This document shows, one piece after another, positions 8,196 to 17,380 of a stretch of 64,000 nucleotides of DNA; within the stretch, counting starts at the first letter, position 1; the number at the start of each line of letters is the position of its first letter. The stretch is taken from contig NZ_CP053482.1 of NCBI RefSeq assembly GCF_016772315.1, positions 1,984,001-2,048,000 of the forward strand, given 5' to 3'. This DNA is from Thiothrix subterranea. GTDB taxonomy: Bacteria; Pseudomonadota; Gammaproteobacteria; Thiotrichales; Thiotrichaceae. A program made the position numbers and the translations under genes. Below the pieces are notes generated by a model, which made no database searches, had not been told where the DNA came from, and saw nothing but the letters and a program-made list of their open reading frames with translations.

Positions 8196-9053
8196 ATGAC
8201 AACCCAACCTAACTGGTTTACTGAACTTTCTGATTCCGGCACGATTTTCGGGCTGGAATTAACCGATGCGGGCAAAATTCACGAAGAGCAAACCCCGTTC
8301 CAGAAGCTCGAAATCTACGACACCAAAACCTTCGGCAAGCTGATGACGCTGGATGGTTGCACAATGGTCACGACCCGCGATAACTTCGTTTACCACGAAA
8401 TGATGGCGCATCCGGTATTGTTCAGCCACCCATCCCCGAAGCGCGTGTGCATTATCGGCGGTGGTGATTGCGGCACATTGCGTGAAGTCTTGCGCCACAC
8501 CGAAGTTGAAGCTGCCATTCAGATCGACATCGACGAGCGCGTGACCCGCGTTAGTGAGATGTTCTTCCCCGAATTGTGCGAATCCAATAATGACCCGCGT
8601 GCGACCTTGGCGTTTGAAGACGGGATTGCGTGGATCAATAACGCCGAACCGGGTTCGTTGGATGTGCTGATTGTGGATAGCACTGACCCGGTGGGACCTG
8701 GCGCAGTGTTGTATAGCGAAGAATTCTTCCGTGGCTGCTGGCGTGCACTGGGCGAAAACGGCCTGCTGGTACAGCAAAGCGAATCGCCGTTGGTTCACGC
8801 GGAAAAGATCATTAAACCGATGCACGATACCATGCGTCAGGCGGGTTTCAGCGATACGAAATTGCATCAGTTTCAGTTGGTGAGCTATCCGACAGGGTGG
8901 TGGAGCTGCACGATTGCGGCGAAAGCGGGCAAGGTGGAATTTGCACGGCAAGCGGCGGCGGAAGCGTTGGCATTCCCAACCAAGTATTACAACGCGAGTG
9001 TGCATCAGGGCAGCGCGGCGTTACCGCAGTTTATGAAGGAATTGTTGGGTTAA
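8196..9053 (+). CDS. speE: Polyamine aminopropyltransferase (spermidine synthase) SpeE
   Basis: 285 residues from ATG 8196; an upstream in-frame ATG adds 13 residues not typical of the family. It transfers an aminopropyl group from decarboxylated S-adenosylmethionine to putrescine. Motifs include YHEMMAHPVLFSHPSPKRV, IIGGGDCGTLREVLRH (nucleotide binding), IDIDERV and DVLIVDSTDPVGPG with the catalytic Asp. The N-terminus WFTEL matches bacterial SpeE. speD is not adjacent. Confidence 0.95.
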   Translation: MTTQPNWFTELSDSGTIFGLELTDAGKIHEEQTPFQKLEIYDTKTFGKLMTLDGCTMVTTRDNFVYHEMMAHPVLFSHPSPKRVCIIGGGDCGTLREVLRHTEVEAAIQIDIDERVTRVSEMFFPELCESNNDPRATLAFEDGIAWINNAEPGSLDVLIVDSTDPVGPGAVLYSEEFFRGCWRALGENGLLVQQSESPLVHAEKIIKPMHDTMRQAGFSDTKLHQFQLVSYPTGWWSCTIAAKAGKVEFARQAAAEALAFPTKYYNASVHQGSAALPQFMKELLG

Positions 9054-9071
9054 AACTTAATTCTCAGGACT

Positions 9072-9116
9072 GGAGGATTGGCTTGATGAGGGCATACTCG
9101 CATTAAGCCAACCTTC
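9072..9116. repeat. Long imperfect stem-loop after speE
   Basis: GGAGGATTGGCTT (9072-9084) pairs with AAGCCAACCTTCC (9104-9116), 11 of 13 positions complementary, around a 19-base loop that could form further pairs. It begins 18 bases after the speE stop. It lacks a T-run on either strand, so it is not a classical intrinsic terminator, but it could stop read-through into the restriction-modification locus or stabilise the speE mRNA end. Confidence 0.4.
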
Positions 9117-9254
9117 CAATACATCCAATGTAAGACTTGATCAATAGGCGGTGAAAATTAATGTTGACGCGAGAAAATGCAAAAACTTTAGTAAAAAACA
9201 CCATCAAGAACAACATTACAGAATTTGCCCCCCCCCTCAAGAAGTCCGCCCTAT

Positions 9255-9273
9255 GTAACCTATAATAGTAACC
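9255..9273 (+). promoter_or_regulatory. Candidate promoter -10 with flanking GTAACC direct repeats upstream of the first methyltransferase
   Basis: A perfect TATAAT lies at 9261-9266, 34 bases before the methyltransferase start, and is flanked by identical GTAACC half-sites at 9255-9260 and 9268-9273. No good -35 is visible 17 bases upstream. Activator-dependent promoters often look like this. Because the downstream protein carries an N-terminal HTH domain, autoregulation through these repeats is a reasonable inference. A nine-base C run lies just upstream at 9228-9236. Confidence 0.45.
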
Positions 9274-9299
9274 ATGTGTAAGGTTGTTGAAGGTTAATT

Positions 9300-10568
9300 A
9301 TGTACTCTGTCGCACAAGTTGCCGATATGTTAGGTGTCTCAAAAGAAACGCTACGCCGCTGGGATAACAGCGGGAAGCTACCCTCTACGCGCAACCCTAT
9401 GAATAATTACCGCTTTTATGACAAAGACCAGTTGCGGCAATTCGAGGAATTACGCTTCATCTTTGATGATTCCAAACGTCCCGACATCACCCCAGACCAC
9501 GCCTATAAAACCATTGAACTGTTCGCGGGTGCAGGTGGTTTAGCGATTGGGTTGGAAAAAGCCGGGCTAGACACCGTACTACTGAATGAAATCGACAAAA
9601 ATGCCTGCGATACCCTCAAGGCCAACCGTCCCCACTGGAACGTGCAATGTGGAGATATTGGCAAGTTAGATTTCACGCCGTACCACAACCAAATTGACGT
9701 GGTAACGGGTGGTTTTCCCTGCCAAGCCTTTAGTTATGCAGGCAAAAAAATGGGCTTTGAAGATGCCCGTGGCACGCTGTTTTTCGAGTTTGCTCGCGCC
9801 ATCAAAGAAACCAACCCCAAGCTATTCATGGCGGAAAATGTGCGGGGCTTACTCAATCATGACGATGGTAAAACGCTGGAAAATATCCGTTCCGTTATCA
9901 ACGAACTGGGCTACACGCTGCTTGAGCCGCACGTAATGAAAGCCATTTTCTACCGTGTCCCGCAAAAACGTGAACGCTTACTACTGGTTGGTATCCGCAA
10001 CGATCTTGCCGGGTTGGTCAAATTCCACTGGCCTCGTCCCTACCAAAAAATCTACACGCTCAAAGATGCGTTGAAAGCGGGTGAACTGTTTCCTTGCCAT
10101 GTTCCAACCTCCGCTGGGCAAGGCTACCCTGCCAAAAAAGCCGCAGTGATGGCACAAGTTCCCCCCGGTGGTTACTGGCGTGATTTGCCGGAAGACGTGC
10201 AAAAAACCTACATGATGCAAAGTTATTACCTCGGTGGAGGCAAAATCGGCATGGCACGGCGGATGCACTGGGATGAACCTTGCCTCACATTGACCTGCGC
10301 TCCCGCACAAAAACAGACTGAACGTTGCCACCCCGAAGAAACCCGTCCGTTTACCGTGCGCGAATATGCCCGCATTCAAACCTTCCCAGATGATTGGCAA
10401 TTCAAGGGGGCGTTGACTTCGCAATACAAGCAGATTGGCAATGCCGTGCCCAGCAATATGGCGTATGAACTGGGTTTGTCACTCGTGGATTTTCTGAATC
10501 GGCTATGTGGTGAGCATGATGTTCAGCCTGCGGGGATGCCCGTACAACAAAACCTCAAGTTTGGCTGA
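9300..10568 (+). CDS. HTH-fused DNA (cytosine-5) methyltransferase, first of two
   Basis: 422 residues. Residues 1-55 form a MerR-like helix-turn-helix (VAQVADMLGVSKETLRRWDNS, with NYRFYD afterwards). The rest is a C5-cytosine methyltransferase: motif I IELFAGAGGLAIGLE, motif IV GGFPCQAFSYAG with catalytic C141, motif VI MAENVRG, motif VIII PQKRERLLLVGIR and motif X YKQIGNAVPSNMA. It modifies host DNA to protect it from the endonuclease at 12034. The HTH suggests self-repression, as known for some m5C methyltransferases. The target-recognition region (about residues 240-330) is short. Confidence 0.92.
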   Translation: MYSVAQVADMLGVSKETLRRWDNSGKLPSTRNPMNNYRFYDKDQLRQFEELRFIFDDSKRPDITPDHAYKTIELFAGAGGLAIGLEKAGLDTVLLNEIDKNACDTLKANRPHWNVQCGDIGKLDFTPYHNQIDVVTGGFPCQAFSYAGKKMGFEDARGTLFFEFARAIKETNPKLFMAENVRGLLNHDDGKTLENIRSVINELGYTLLEPHVMKAIFYRVPQKRERLLLVGIRNDLAGLVKFHWPRPYQKIYTLKDALKAGELFPCHVPTSAGQGYPAKKAAVMAQVPPGGYWRDLPEDVQKTYMMQSYYLGGGKIGMARRMHWDEPCLTLTCAPAQKQTERCHPEETRPFTVREYARIQTFPDDWQFKGALTSQYKQIGNAVPSNMAYELGLSLVDFLNRLCGEHDVQPAGMPVQQNLKFG

Positions 10569-10670
10569 TGCCCTAAGTGTGAATCCAAATGGCGAACTAA
10601 AAACGAACCACTGATTGCTAAAGGGAAACTATAATCATAAAATGCAAAAAAATTTCCCGTGGAGTCAATC

Positions 10671-12005
10671 ATGTACGAAGTCAGAGCGTCAACGGTGTTG
10701 CAGTGTCTTGAAGAGGCTGCGCATTACTACAATCATTCCGAGATTGCTGAAAAGCTGGGAGTTAACCCCAGTACTGTCGGACGCTGGCTAAAACATGAAA
10801 CTGAGCCTAAACATGGCATTCTGTACGGCCTGCAACAGATGTTAATGCCGTTTGGCAAACCTGCGGACAGTGCCGATTTCACCTTCATCGACCTGTTCGC
10901 GGGAATTGGCGGCATTCGCAAGGCATTTGAGCTGAGCGGGGGGCGCTGCGTCTTTACCAGTGAATGGGATGCTTACGCCCAACGTACCTACCACGCCAAC
11001 TTTGCCGATGGGCAACCCATTGCCGGGGATATTACCGCGATACCCGAAGCGAACATTCCGGCACATGACGTACTATTAGCTGGCTTCCCCTGCCAACCGT
11101 TTTCGATTGCGGGAGTCTCGAAGAAAAATGCCCTTGGACGGGCGCACGGTTTTGAGGATGAAACTCAAGGCACGCTGTTTTTTGACGTGGCACGCATCAT
11201 CAAAGCCAAACGCCCCGGTGCATTCTTGCTGGAAAACGTCAAGAATCTGCAATCCCATGATAAGGGCAATACCTTCCGTATCATCCTGCATACCCTGAGG
11301 GAGGAACTGGGCTATCAGGTTCACTGGACAACCATTGACGGGCAGCACTGGACACCCCAGCACCGTGAACGCACGGTCATTGTCGGTTTCCGCGAACCAA
11401 CTGCATTTAGCTGGGATGCACTGCAACTGCCGGGCAAAGGGCGTATCACGCTAGGCAACATCCTGCACAAGACCGATGGCAGCGAACCTGTACTGGAACA
11501 CGACGAAGGTCGCTATTTCGATCATGCCAACCGCAAGATTCATGACAAATACACCCTAACCAACAATCTCTGGAAATACCTGCAAGATTACTCTGACAAG
11601 CACAAGGCTAAGGGTAACGGCTTTGGTTTTGGGCTGGCGTATGCCAATAGCGTGACCCGTACCCTTTCCGCCCGTTATTACAAAGACGGCTCGGAAATAC
11701 TGGTCTGGCAAGGTGAAAACAAAAACCCGCGCCGCCTCACTCCGCGAGAATGTGCGCGGCTGATGGGCTACCCGGACAGTTTCCGTATTCCGGTGTCGGA
11801 TACACGGGCGTACAAACAGTTCGGCAACTCAGTGGTGATGCCTGTCTTCCGCGAAGTTGCCCGCGTGATGAAACCTTGGATAATGCAACAAACTTACAAA
11901 CCCCTGATGGCTGATATGTGGATCAATCAGGATGACTCAACCCCTTTATTTGTAATGGAGACAGACTATGTTGTCAGTAGAAATGATTCCCGCACTTACG
12001 GATAA
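10671..12005 (+). CDS. HTH-fused DNA (cytosine-5) methyltransferase, second
   Basis: 444 residues from ATG 10671, preceded by GTGGAG at a good distance; a GTG four codons upstream is the alternative. Residues 15-60 look like a Xre/Cro-type HTH (YNHSEIAEKLGVNPSTVGRWL). Methyltransferase motifs follow: IDLFAGIGGIRKAFE, AGFPCQPFSIAG with catalytic C141, LLENVKNLQS, QHRERTVIVGFR and YKQFGNSVVMPVF. It has a longer and different target-recognition region from the first enzyme, so it probably methylates a different strand or sequence variant. Confidence 0.92.
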   Translation: MYEVRASTVLQCLEEAAHYYNHSEIAEKLGVNPSTVGRWLKHETEPKHGILYGLQQMLMPFGKPADSADFTFIDLFAGIGGIRKAFELSGGRCVFTSEWDAYAQRTYHANFADGQPIAGDITAIPEANIPAHDVLLAGFPCQPFSIAGVSKKNALGRAHGFEDETQGTLFFDVARIIKAKRPGAFLLENVKNLQSHDKGNTFRIILHTLREELGYQVHWTTIDGQHWTPQHRERTVIVGFREPTAFSWDALQLPGKGRITLGNILHKTDGSEPVLEHDEGRYFDHANRKIHDKYTLTNNLWKYLQDYSDKHKAKGNGFGFGLAYANSVTRTLSARYYKDGSEILVWQGENKNPRRLTPRECARLMGYPDSFRIPVSDTRAYKQFGNSVVMPVFREVARVMKPWIMQQTYKPLMADMWINQDDSTPLFVMETDYVVSRNDSRTYG

Positions 12006-12033
12006 AACAGCGGCTGGCACAGGGGTATAGCTT

Positions 12034-13395
12034 ATGGCGCAAGACGAAAATACCAGAACTGAAACATCTATGGAATCAATCAACTCGCTCTTACAGCTCA
12101 TGGAATCACATGGAGCAATCCGTTTCTATGCGAAAAAGTTAGCGCCTAACGATAACTCAAAAAATCAGTTCTACCTTGGAGGTGGCTTTTCTGCCTTGCA
12201 CACTATTCCTCATGGTTTCCTCTACGTAGACGATAGCAATATAGCTAAAGGCAAAACGTCACGCACAAAAGCCGATGTTACCTTCTATTGGGTCGATCAG
12301 AATGGACGTTACCTTTCCCCGAATGCTCAACTTATTCTGTATCCCGAATACCCAGAAGTACGCATGTCTGGGCTTCTAAAAGGTTGCCGTCATGCCCCCT
12401 CAAACGTGATCGCTTCCCGCGATGAAGGCAGGACATTGTTCCTTGGTATCACCCCAAACGGCGATGTATTGGGTTACGCTGCTACCCCGGATGACCCGTT
12501 GAGCAAGGAGCTTTATGCGCTTACCAGCAATAACGTCAACGTCAGCAGTGTTCTTATTGAGCTATTCCCGCCTGATAAAAAGCAAAATACCCGCGTTCTG
12601 CTATTAGAAGCCTTGAAGGAAATTTGTGAGAAAAACTGGATAGCTTCACAGAAACTGGGGAAAGATGGTGTGATCACACCTTACAGTGCCAGAAATGGCG
12701 GCGGCTATACGTTAGAGGCAGAATTGGGCATTTCCCCGAATGGTAACTCAGAACCCGACTACCTTGGATGGGAAATCAAACAGTATGGAGTCAATGACTT
12801 CCGTTCTTTTAAGCCCAAAAGCCCCGTCACACTGATGACACCAGAACCCACTGGTGGTGTTTATTGTGATAACGGCGTACCTGATTTCCTGCGGCGCTTC
12901 GGCTATCCCGACAAAAGTGGCAAGGTTGACCGCATCAATTTTGGCGGCATTTATACAATCGGTCGCACCTACCACGCCGACACAGGCTTACGTTTGATCT
13001 TAGATGGTTACGATCAGCAATCGGGGAAAATCACCGATATGGCAGGCTGTATTGGTCTTGAAACCCAAGCTGGAGAAATAGCTGCATCGTGGAGCTTTAC
13101 CGGTATGCTGGATCATTGGAACCGCAAACACGCGCAAGCCGCTTATATTCCGTCGCTATTTCGGACTCCTCCCCCCGAATATGCCTTTGGTTGCCAAGTT
13201 TTGCTATGCGAAGAAACCGACTTCTTGCTGTTCCTGAAAGCGATAGCAAACGGAACCATTTCCTATGACCCCGCGATCAAGATGGAAAAAGCTTCATCCC
13301 CAAAACCTGTCACCAAGCGGCGTAGTCAGTTTCGGATTAAACACGACAACCTCATCAACCTTTATTACAAACATGAGACTGTCGATCTTTCATAG
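12034..13395 (+). CDS. MvaI/BcnI-family type II restriction endonuclease
   Basis: 453 residues. The C-terminal half carries GGGYTLEAELGI followed by PDYLGWEIKQY, giving D242, E247 and K249 in the D-x4-E-x-K spacing of MvaI/BcnI enzymes, which cut CC(W/S)GG-type sites as monomers. The first 200 residues are an extra domain with no family I recognise; it may add DNA contacts. It lies 28 bases after the second methyltransferase. The recognition sequence cannot be read from the protein. Confidence 0.8.
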   Translation: MAQDENTRTETSMESINSLLQLMESHGAIRFYAKKLAPNDNSKNQFYLGGGFSALHTIPHGFLYVDDSNIAKGKTSRTKADVTFYWVDQNGRYLSPNAQLILYPEYPEVRMSGLLKGCRHAPSNVIASRDEGRTLFLGITPNGDVLGYAATPDDPLSKELYALTSNNVNVSSVLIELFPPDKKQNTRVLLLEALKEICEKNWIASQKLGKDGVITPYSARNGGGYTLEAELGISPNGNSEPDYLGWEIKQYGVNDFRSFKPKSPVTLMTPEPTGGVYCDNGVPDFLRRFGYPDKSGKVDRINFGGIYTIGRTYHADTGLRLILDGYDQQSGKITDMAGCIGLETQAGEIAASWSFTGMLDHWNRKHAQAAYIPSLFRTPPPEYAFGCQVLLCEETDFLLFLKAIANGTISYDPAIKMEKASSPKPVTKRRSQFRIKHDNLINLYYKHETVDLS

Positions 13396-13400
13396 AGAAA

Positions 13401-13934
13401 CTAAGCCTGTAACACATCCCAATGAACCTCGACCTCACCCTTATCACCCGCGATATAGGCGGAATCGCCGGTAATCGTGATCGACAAATCCATCGTGCGG
13501 CTCACCAACGCCGCCAGCGCTTCAATCTCTTCTGCGGGGAAGCGGTAAAACGCCGCATCCAACTGGCTAAACTTCTTCAGATTTTGTGACCACCAGACAT
13601 CCGACTTGCTGTTAAAGCTGTAAACACGCACCGCTCGCGCCCGATGCGTCGCCTTTTTGACCCGTTCTGGCGTGGGTTCGCCCAAATCAATCCACAGCGC
13701 GATTTGCTCATCCATCGTGCGCACCCAGATGGCGGGTTCTTCCACGTCTTCCAGCCCTTTGGTCAGCTCAATTCCTTCCTGAGCATTGAGGCAATACGCC
13801 AAAATACGCACCATCATGCGCTCCAGCGTTTCGGAGGGGTGCTGCGCAATAGTCAGATTCAGGGAATCGTAGTAATTGCGCTCCATATCCGATAACGAAA
13901 TTCTGGCTTTGTAAATGGTTGGTTTTATTGCCAC
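13401..13934 (-). CDS. yaeQ: YaeQ family protein
   Basis: 177 residues from GTG 13934, which gives the family start VAIKPTIYKARISLSDM and has AAGG upstream; a longer in-frame extension is not conserved in style. YaeQ proteins have a PD-(D/E)xK-like fold and were linked to transcription antitermination by suppression of rfaH loss in E. coli, but their biochemical role is unsettled. HPSETLERMMVRILAYCL and FTKGL-like ELTKGLEDVEEPAIW match the family. It is convergent with the endonuclease, 5 bases apart. Confidence 0.9.
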   Translation of the reverse strand: MAIKPTIYKARISLSDMERNYYDSLNLTIAQHPSETLERMMVRILAYCLNAQEGIELTKGLEDVEEPAIWVRTMDEQIALWIDLGEPTPERVKKATHRARAVRVYSFNSKSDVWWSQNLKKFSQLDAAFYRFPAEEIEALAALVSRTMDLSITITGDSAYIAGDKGEVEVHWDVLQA

Positions 13935-14077
13935 GGTTAACCTTGTCTGTTGTGTTGCGGGAAGGGTGCGTGCGCATACTAACATTACACTGACAAAACA
14001 TCAGAGGTTAGTCATTTTCCTTGTCTGTTATGATAAGCAAGCTGTCAGAGCCATGATAAAACGAACAGGAAACCCTC

Positions 14078-15495
14078 ATGAAAACACAGGCAGAGCTTCT
14101 CCAATTACTCTCCCGTTTACTGGCGCTCCCCGCAGAAACCGAGTGGCTGGAGTTCAAGGAAGCCAAAGAGAATTTCGATTTCACCAAATTGGGTAAATAC
14201 TTTTCTGCTCTCAGCAACGAGGCAAACCTAAACCGGCAAAGCGCAGGCTGGTTGATTTTTGGTATCAACACGCACCATCAAGTGGTTGGCAGCAACTACC
14301 GTCCCGACCGCGCCCAATTGGATAAACTCAAAAAGGAAATCGCCGACAAAACCAGCGGCAGGTTAACCTTTACCGAAATTCACGAAGTGCAACACCCGCA
14401 AGGTCGGGTTGTCATGTTTGAAATTCCACCCACACCGCCCGGAATACCCACCGCATGGGAAGGTCATTTCTACGGGCGTGAAAATGAATCACTCTCCCCG
14501 TTGTCTTTGTCGGAGCTGGAGCGTATCCGCCATCCTGCCCACCCAGACTGGTCAGCCCAAACCATCGCGGATGCCACTTTGGATGATTTGCTGCCCCAAG
14601 CTATCCTGAAAGCCCGCCAGCAATACCAAGAAAAACACCCACATCTGGCTGAACAGGTCGATAGCTGGAATGACACGATCTTTCTCAACAAAGCCAAAAT
14701 CACCATCGCAGGGCGCATTACCAACACCGCAATTCTGTTGTTGGGGCGGCCTGAATCGGTTCACTGGCTTTCCCCTGCCCAAGCCCAAATGACGTGGGTC
14801 TTAAAAGATACCCAATGGGGAAATTCCTCCCTGATTCGGTGGAATGGGTGATTGAACACGATTCACCGCCAGACCAATACCGCAACCCGTTTCTTGCCCA
14901 AGCAATGGTGGAACTCAAAATGATCGACACCATTGGTAGTGGCATCAGGCGGGTATTCAACAAACAACGGGAGCGTTTTTTCCCGCTGCCTGATTACGAT
15001 TTGCATGATCCACAACGGGTACGGGTGCGTTTGTACGGCAAAATTTTGAACGAAAACTATACCCGTGCTTTGCTGAACAATACCGACCTGCTGCTGCACG
15101 AAGTCGTCGCACTCGACCGTTTGCAAAAAGGGCAAGCCTTAACAGATGAGCAATTTCGCCTGCTCAAGCACCGCAAATTGGTGGAAGGGCGGCGACCCAA
15201 CCTCTATGTTGCTGCCGCAGTCGCGCAGGCTACGGAAGGAAAAGCCGCCTATATCCGACATCGTGCATTCGATAAGGTATATTACAAAAGCCTAGTCATT
15301 CAGTATTTACGGGAATGGAAAGAAGCTGCTCCTGCGGATATTGAGCGGCTGCTATTGGATAAGCTCCCTGATGTTTTAGAGTACGCGCAAAAGAAAAACA
15401 GAATCAGAAACCTATTACAAGAAATGACCAAAGAGAAGACGATCATGAATCAAGGAGGGAAAGGGGGAAATGCCAAATGGGTTTTGCAAAATTAG
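14078..15495 (+). pseudogene. AlbA_2 (Schlafen-like) ATP-binding protein, broken by internal deletion and frame change
   Basis: Two reading frames belong to one gene. 14078-14851 (257 codons) holds the AlbA_2 DNA-binding domain (ETEWLEFKEAKENFDF, GWLIFGINTHH) and runs to WVLKD, then leaves the family and stops. 14794-15495 resumes with GKFLPDSVEWVIEHDSPP and the IDTIGSGIRR segment and C-terminal HTH region. In COG2865-type relatives about 100 residues lie between these blocks, including the GHKL ATPase N-box; here they are missing and the frame is shifted. The joint is near 14795-14815. I call it a pseudogene, although the AlbA_2 part could still be made. Confidence 0.8.
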
Positions 15496-15597
15496 CTTGG
15501 CAATTAGCGCACTTTTAGCTTGAAATCAACACAAAACATTGATTATAGGTAATAAAATATCATCTAATTTAGCTTGGTTAATGCGTTTTTAGCTTAA
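15489..15597. repeat. Two imperfect copies of an AGCTTGG...TTTTAGCTT direct repeat
   Basis: The segment 15489-15523 (ATTAGCTTGG, then TTTTAGCTT) and the segment 15566-15597 (TTTAGCTTGG, then TTTTTAGCTT) are related, separated by an AT-rich 42-base spacer. The first copy overlaps the stop codon of the broken AlbA_2 gene. The repeats may be remnants of a recombination event that also damaged the gene, or merely slipped AT-rich sequence. No function is apparent. Confidence 0.4.
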
Positions 15598-15606
15598 CCA
15601 CCCACA

Positions 15607-15632
15607 AAAACGCCCGCATCAGCGGGCGTTTT
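15607..15632. terminator. Bidirectional intrinsic terminator
   Basis: AACGCCCGC (15609-15617) pairs perfectly with GCGGGCGTT (15622-15630) around a 4-base loop, with A residues before and TTTT after. It lies between the AlbA_2 remnant and the end of soeC, so it can stop transcription from both converging sides. The GC-rich 9-bp stem makes this a confident call. Confidence 0.85.
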
Positions 15633-15656
15633 CACCATCACTCACCACCAAGCCAC

Positions 15657-16634
15657 TTACGTTGCCTGATAGTAAAGATTCTGCGGATGATTCGCCTGTG
15701 CGAAGAAGAACCAGCGTTCCGCCAGCAAACCTACGTACTGAATCAACGCCGCCGCCAGCAACACCACCGCAAACTGATTCGACCAGCCAATCACCACCAG
15801 CGTCACCGGCACAATAAACGCCATAATCAAGAAAAACACCTTGATCCCTTGCATGAATTGCAGGCTTTTATGGTGGAAAAACTCACGGGTATTGAACGAG
15901 CCGCCCATTGCCCCCTGTGAAATCTGGGTAATCTTCGGATGACGTACCCCAATCGCGGTACAAGCAGTGCTCTTATACTTGAGGCGACCATTACGGCGCA
16001 ACGCAAACATACGACTCACAAAGCCCAGCAAGGTAAACACCAACGCCCACAACGCATACGCATCCACCAGCGTGCTACAGTAATGCGCACTCAACGCCGC
16101 CGCCAGCGAAAACCCCGATGCCAAACCCAACAGTGTGTAGTTCACAATCGTCAACGGTGTCGCCCATTCCTGAATGAACTTAATCGCCGCATAAATCATT
16201 CCCGTGCAAATATACAGCAAGAACGCCAGCACACCCGCCACCAAACCCACCAACAGCGTCAGTTTGATTTCCACCGTTCCCGTGGTAACGATGACCGGAT
16301 CAATACCCAAATAATGCAACGCGCCCCAAACGAACGCCATGCCCGCAAACGCAGGCAACACAATCACTTCACGCGCCAACCAGGAAGTCCGCCACATGGT
16401 CGCCGCTCGCCACGCCCGCTCCGGTCTTCCCAAATGGAAAAACGAGGCAAACAAACCCAAGCCCATCAATACCGTCACGATGACCGTGCCAGCAATGTAC
16501 AACGCTTGCGGCGACATGGCATCACCCACCACCCCAAACGTGTTGTAAACCTGACCCGTGTACAGTGCCAGAAACAAGCCCTGACCCGCACCAATCAATG
16601 TGGTCAAAAAAATGACCGAAAAAGCAGGATGCAT
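15657..16634 (-). CDS. soeC: Sulfite dehydrogenase membrane anchor SoeC (DmsC/NrfD-type)
   Basis: 325 residues from ATG 16634, which gives MHPAFSVIFLTTLIGAGQGL, the usual start of DmsC-type anchors; longer starts add non-hydrophobic residues. About eight membrane helices are visible. It anchors the SoeAB heterodimer to the inner membrane and passes electrons to quinone. The gene is third in a soeA-soeB-soeC operon, 13 bases after soeB. Sulfite as substrate is inferred from operon type and the SoeA sequence; other DMSO-reductase family substrates are not excluded. Confidence 0.85.
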   Translation of the reverse strand: MHPAFSVIFLTTLIGAGQGLFLALYTGQVYNTFGVVGDAMSPQALYIAGTVIVTVLMGLGLFASFFHLGRPERAWRAATMWRTSWLAREVIVLPAFAGMAFVWGALHYLGIDPVIVTTGTVEIKLTLLVGLVAGVLAFLLYICTGMIYAAIKFIQEWATPLTIVNYTLLGLASGFSLAAALSAHYCSTLVDAYALWALVFTLLGFVSRMFALRRNGRLKYKSTACTAIGVRHPKITQISQGAMGGSFNTREFFHHKSLQFMQGIKVFFLIMAFIVPVTLVVIGWSNQFAVVLLAAALIQYVGLLAERWFFFAQANHPQNLYYQAT

Positions 16635-16647
16635 AAATCCAATCTCC

Positions 16648-17379
16648 TTAGAACAGGAAGTCGTCCAACGACGGCAGATCATTACTGACTGGCGCACGCT
16701 GTTCTTCTTTCTTCAACGGGTTATCAATACGGTTCAACGATTCCTCAGTCACCTGAGATTTCATCTTGCGCCGAGGCAGGTAATGGTTAGACGGGCGCGT
16801 CCCCCATTCCGGCATCAACTGATAACCGCCACGTTCATTAATCGCCACCGACACTTCCGACATCGGGTCATGCACATCACCAAACAGCCGAGCACTGGTT
16901 GGGCAAGCCAACACACACGCCGGTTTGCGACGATCTTCGCGCAAGCTGGTGTCGTAAATCCGATCCACGCACAAGGTACACTTCTTCATCACCTTCTGCT
17001 TTTCGTCGATTTCCCGCGCACCGTAAGGGCACGCCCACGAACAATACTTGCAGCCGATGCACTTGTCGTAATCGACCAGCACAATGCCGTCTTCCTTGCG
17101 CTTGTAGCTTGCACCAGTGGGGCAAACTGGCACGCACGGCGGGTCTTCGCAATGCAAACAGCTTTTCGGGAAATGCACCGTTTCGACGTTGGGGTATTCG
17201 CCCACTTCAAAAGTTTGCACGCGGTTAAAGAACGTACCCGTGGGGTCTTTGCCATACGGGTTTTTGTCCACCATGCCACCGCCGCCTTCGCTGGAGGTGT
17301 TCCATTCTTTGCACGACGTGACGCAGGCGCTACAGCCGACGCACACATTCAGGTCAATCACCAAAGCCAACTGGGTCAT
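16648..17379 (-). CDS. soeB: Sulfite dehydrogenase iron-sulfur subunit SoeB
   Basis: 243 residues from ATG 17379 (strong AGGGGGTAAG upstream). A four-cluster ferredoxin-like electron-transfer subunit: CVGCSACVTSC near residue 13, CLHCEDPPCVPVCPTGA, CIGCKYCSWACPYGA and CTLCVDRI...CVLACPT supply the four [4Fe-4S] sites. It transfers electrons from the molybdopterin subunit to SoeC. The start follows the soeA stop by one base. No signal peptide is present, consistent with a cytoplasmic location. Confidence 0.92.
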   Translation of the reverse strand: MTQLALVIDLNVCVGCSACVTSCKEWNTSSEGGGGMVDKNPYGKDPTGTFFNRVQTFEVGEYPNVETVHFPKSCLHCEDPPCVPVCPTGASYKRKEDGIVLVDYDKCIGCKYCSWACPYGAREIDEKQKVMKKCTLCVDRIYDTSLREDRRKPACVLACPTSARLFGDVHDPMSEVSVAINERGGYQLMPEWGTRPSNHYLPRRKMKSQVTEESLNRIDNPLKKEEQRAPVSNDLPSLDDFLF

Positions 17380-17380
17380 C

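Noticed and set aside
8259-9005. 248-codon open frame antisense to speE
   Set aside because: speE has all its catalytic motifs on the other strand; the antisense frame has no recognisable domain.
9072-9116. Integron attC site
   Set aside because: The stem-loop lacks the RYYYAAC/GTTRRRY core sites and there is no integrase or cassette array.
14790-14820. Programmed ribosomal frameshift joining the two AlbA_2 halves
   Set aside because: A frameshift alone would not restore the missing block of about 100 residues with the ATPase N-box, so a deletion is the better explanation.
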